Translations under genes and position numbers: made by a program
Shown: positions 61,976-64,000 of the stretch, in pieces
How the letters are laid out: each line of letters opens with the position of its first letter
Position numbering within the stretch: position 1 is the first letter of the stretch
Source of the DNA: Tetrapisispora phaffii CBS 4417
Taxonomy: Eukaryota > Ascomycota > Saccharomycetes > Saccharomycetales > Saccharomycetaceae
Assembly (NCBI RefSeq): GCF_000236905.1
Contig: NC_016532.1
Coordinates: 1 to 64,000 of the forward strand
Reading direction: 5' to 3'
Length of the DNA: 64,000 nt
Notes under the pieces: model-generated
Told to the model about the DNA's origin: nothing
The model's input: only the letters and a program-made list of their open reading frames with translations
Databases searched by the model: none

Positions 61976-64000
61976 TTAGTATTTTCTTTTTTTAGAAGGA
62001 CGGGCATTTTTCTTTTGCTTATTTTCGTTTACCATTCTTTCCTTTCTAATTTGTGCAACGGTCTTCAATTCAGATTTGACACTATTTCTATTATTATAAC
62101 CCTTAACTTGGACCCCTCTTTCTAATGCATTCTGAACTTTCTTCTTTTGTGATTCATAATCATCTCTGTGTTTATCAGGTAACCTTGGAGCTTTGTTTTG
62201 TTTGTGCTTGAACCTTCCTCCAAAGGTTCTACTCCCATCGGAGGGGCCCGTAACGTCTGCCAAAAGATTAGTTGGAATACTATCTTCTCTAACACCGGCC
62301 TTCAACGGTTTGATATGTCTTGCCTTAGACCATTCATCGAACCTACCAGATTTAAAACTTGCTGGAATCTTTTGGCCACCTTCACCAATAATATATTTCT
62401 TGTTGTCAAGACCATTAATATTGACATACTTCTTCCTACCCTTATCCCATTTAATATTAGCTGTCTGCTTATGAACTTGTACTTTGTCATCATTATTCAA
62501 ATCATATGCAGCTTGAGCAGCATCATTAGTGAAACCACTAGTTAAGTTCAACTGCTTGTCTTGAATATCCTTAGCTGGTGCGTAATGACTCAAGAAAAAT
62601 TGAGGATCTTTATAGGTTTTTGGTTTTCTCTTCTTTTTCTCTTGTTCTTGCAATAGCTTATCAGCATCCTCAAATGCAGCTAATGCCTCTTTAGAAATAG
62701 TGTAACCGCTTTCATGATCTTCACCCTTTAGAATTTCATCCTCTAATGCATGCGATAGACCTGCTAATCTTTCTTTCTCAAGCAGCTTACGTCTTTCGAC
62801 TGCCTTTCTCTGTATTGGAGCTAATTGTCTTCTTCTTCTATTCATTAAAACTGCTGTTGCATCTGTAGGATTTCTACCAAATTCAAAAACAGTTTCTTTA
62901 TTGTTTCTATTTTGAAACTTTGATAAGAAATCAAGTTTTTCTTTTTCGACATTTTTCCCAAACATAATATGCTGTTCATCCCATCCAGAGGCAATAAGCT
63001 CTTTGCCTCTTTTAATTGATTCTGGTGATGCAGCTGTACGTGTTCTGAAGTATAACTTTTCAGCTTTTAAAGAAGTTTTTTTCGCCATTTGCAAGTCAAA
63101 ACTAGCTGACATGATATTCTTATATAGATCACCAATATTTTCTAATTCTAGACGTGGACATGAACCAAGAATCATTCTATCAGTATACGATGGTTTTGGT
63201 GGTTGGAAAGTGTATTCTTCATTACCTGCTGCAATCCACTTATTTTTGGCTAAAGAACAGGTGGCTTCATACATTTGTGTTAATAGAATTTTCTTACCAA
63301 GAAATAGTTCTAAATCCAGTAAGTATGGTAATTCAGTTTCTGAAGCAATTGAATATGCCCAACCTTTATTACCTGCTCTTGCTGTTCTACCTACACGATG
63401 GACAAAGATTTTGGATGAAGCTGGTAAAGAATAATTAATGACATTAGCTAACATTGGAATATCCACACCTCTTGCAGCAACATCAGTGACAACCAGGATT
63501 GAAGTTAAACCGGCTCTGAAGTTGAATAATTGATGTTTACGAGCGTGCTGGTCCAATGTACCATACAGATAAGAGACCAAATAACCACAATCTTTTAACA
63601 AATTAGAAATATATTCGACATGATGACGTGTTGGTACGAAGACAATTGTAGCTTTTTCAGAAGGTAATTCATTTGCAGAAGGTAATTTTGGTTTAATAAA
63701 TTTCTCGAATTTTTTCTTCTTATTAAGTTTTCTGTCAGCTTGTTCCCTTTCATTATCTGAATCTATTTCATCACTTCTCTTATTGGATGCAGTCAATTTC
63801 TTTATTTCTTCTTCCGTACCTATTTGTAAATCGATGACATCTTGTAAAATGTAAAGTAAAGTTGCTTCTCTCTCTTCATTCTTCGTACTGAAAAATGCAA
63901 GTTGTAAATTTTCTGATATCTTTGATTCGGCATCTAATCTAACCAATACAGGATTTGTTAGACCAGCTTTAGCAAAATCGACTAATGAATTTGGTAAAGT
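61976..64000 (-). CDS. DBP10: DEAD-box RNA helicase Dbp10, N-terminal part outside window
   Basis: A nucleolar ATP-dependent helicase for 60S ribosomal subunit assembly. The frame is open at the window edge (TLPNSLVDFAKAGLTNPVLV at the edge), so 674 C-terminal residues of an expected 1,000 are visible. Present are the end of RecA domain 1 and all of domain 2: motif IV TIVFVPTRHHVEYIS, motif V ILVVTDVAARGVDIP and motif VI FVHRVGRTARAGNKG. After these come the long family-specific C terminus (GRNPTDATAVLMNRRRRQLA, FFLSHYAPAKDIQDKQ, KWDKGRKKYVNINGLDNKKY) and a Lys-rich tail KKNARPSKKRKY. MPS1 is close by in S. cerevisiae too (YDL028C, YDL031W). Convergent with MPS1. Confidence 0.96.
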   Translation of the reverse strand, partial: TLPNSLVDFAKAGLTNPVLVRLDAESKISENLQLAFFSTKNEEREATLLYILQDVIDLQIGTEEEIKKLTASNKRSDEIDSDNEREQADRKLNKKKKFEKFIKPKLPSANELPSEKATIVFVPTRHHVEYISNLLKDCGYLVSYLYGTLDQHARKHQLFNFRAGLTSILVVTDVAARGVDIPMLANVINYSLPASSKIFVHRVGRTARAGNKGWAYSIASETELPYLLDLELFLGKKILLTQMYEATCSLAKNKWIAAGNEEYTFQPPKPSYTDRMILGSCPRLELENIGDLYKNIMSASFDLQMAKKTSLKAEKLYFRTRTAASPESIKRGKELIASGWDEQHIMFGKNVEKEKLDFLSKFQNRNNKETVFEFGRNPTDATAVLMNRRRRQLAPIQRKAVERRKLLEKERLAGLSHALEDEILKGEDHESGYTISKEALAAFEDADKLLQEQEKKKRKPKTYKDPQFFLSHYAPAKDIQDKQLNLTSGFTNDAAQAAYDLNNDDKVQVHKQTANIKWDKGRKKYVNINGLDNKKYIIGEGGQKIPASFKSGRFDEWSKARHIKPLKAGVREDSIPTNLLADVTGPSDGSRTFGGRFKHKQNKAPRLPDKHRDDYESQKKKVQNALERGVQVKGYNNRNSVKSELKTVAQIRKERMVNENKQKKNARPSKKRKY

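Overview
The window is nuclear DNA of a budding yeast of the family Saccharomycetaceae. The genes are almost all intron-less, AT-rich and close to Saccharomyces cerevisiae proteins. The tRNAs, the Ty-type LTR, the two small a1 introns (GTATGT, TACTAAC) and a candidate point centromere are all of Saccharomycetaceae type. The species cannot be named from this sequence alone. Genes that S. cerevisiae keeps on separate whole-genome-duplication tracks (YEL: SIT1, HAT2, PCM1, SOM1, PRB1, CIN8; YPL: DIP5, ACM1, KAR9, KEL3; YOR: DNL4, SGT2) lie interleaved here as single copies. This resembles the ancestral, pre-duplication order.

Layout. 1-6651 (minus) is the open-ended 5' part of a giant flocculin-repeat adhesin. 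6652-23457 is nearly gene-free. It holds a GAL10 remnant (15343), a mating-type MATa1 homeodomain gene with conserved introns (17611-18030), an unidentified broken reading frame beside it, tRNA-Leu(UAA), a solo Ty LTR and decayed coding tracts. A dense gene block follows: SIT1 (siderophore-iron import), DIP5 (acidic amino-acid import), a Zn2Cys6 regulator, ACM1, KAR9, an acetyltransferase-like protein, HAT2, KEL3, PCM1, SOM1, PRB1, CIN8, DNL4 and SGT2. Next come tRNA-Arg(ACG), a pirin gene, a candidate centromere at 57.18-57.33 kb, an IZH2-like receptor, MPS1 and the 3' part of DBP10.

Themes. Mitosis is well represented: ACM1 inhibits APC/C-Cdh1, KAR9 and CIN8 act on the spindle, MPS1 is the checkpoint and spindle-pole kinase, and a likely centromere is nearby. 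Nutrient uptake (SIT1 with an Aft-type promoter site, DIP5 with GATAAG sites in its promoter) and an adhesin lie towards the gene-poor, probably telomere-proximal side.

Two sharp GC peaks (near 28.3 kb and 44.9 kb, about 70% GC locally against 15-35% elsewhere) sit in intergenic regions between divergent or adjacent promoters and fade gradually into the flanking coding sequences. Two perfect long palindromes (36 and 45 bp) and a 12-bp-stem hairpin lie between genes.

The most noteworthy items are the candidate point centromere at a syntenically expected place, the a1 cassette with intact splice sites and homeodomain but no in-frame start, the four-unit super-repeat of the adhesin, the GC-peak gradients and the palindromes.
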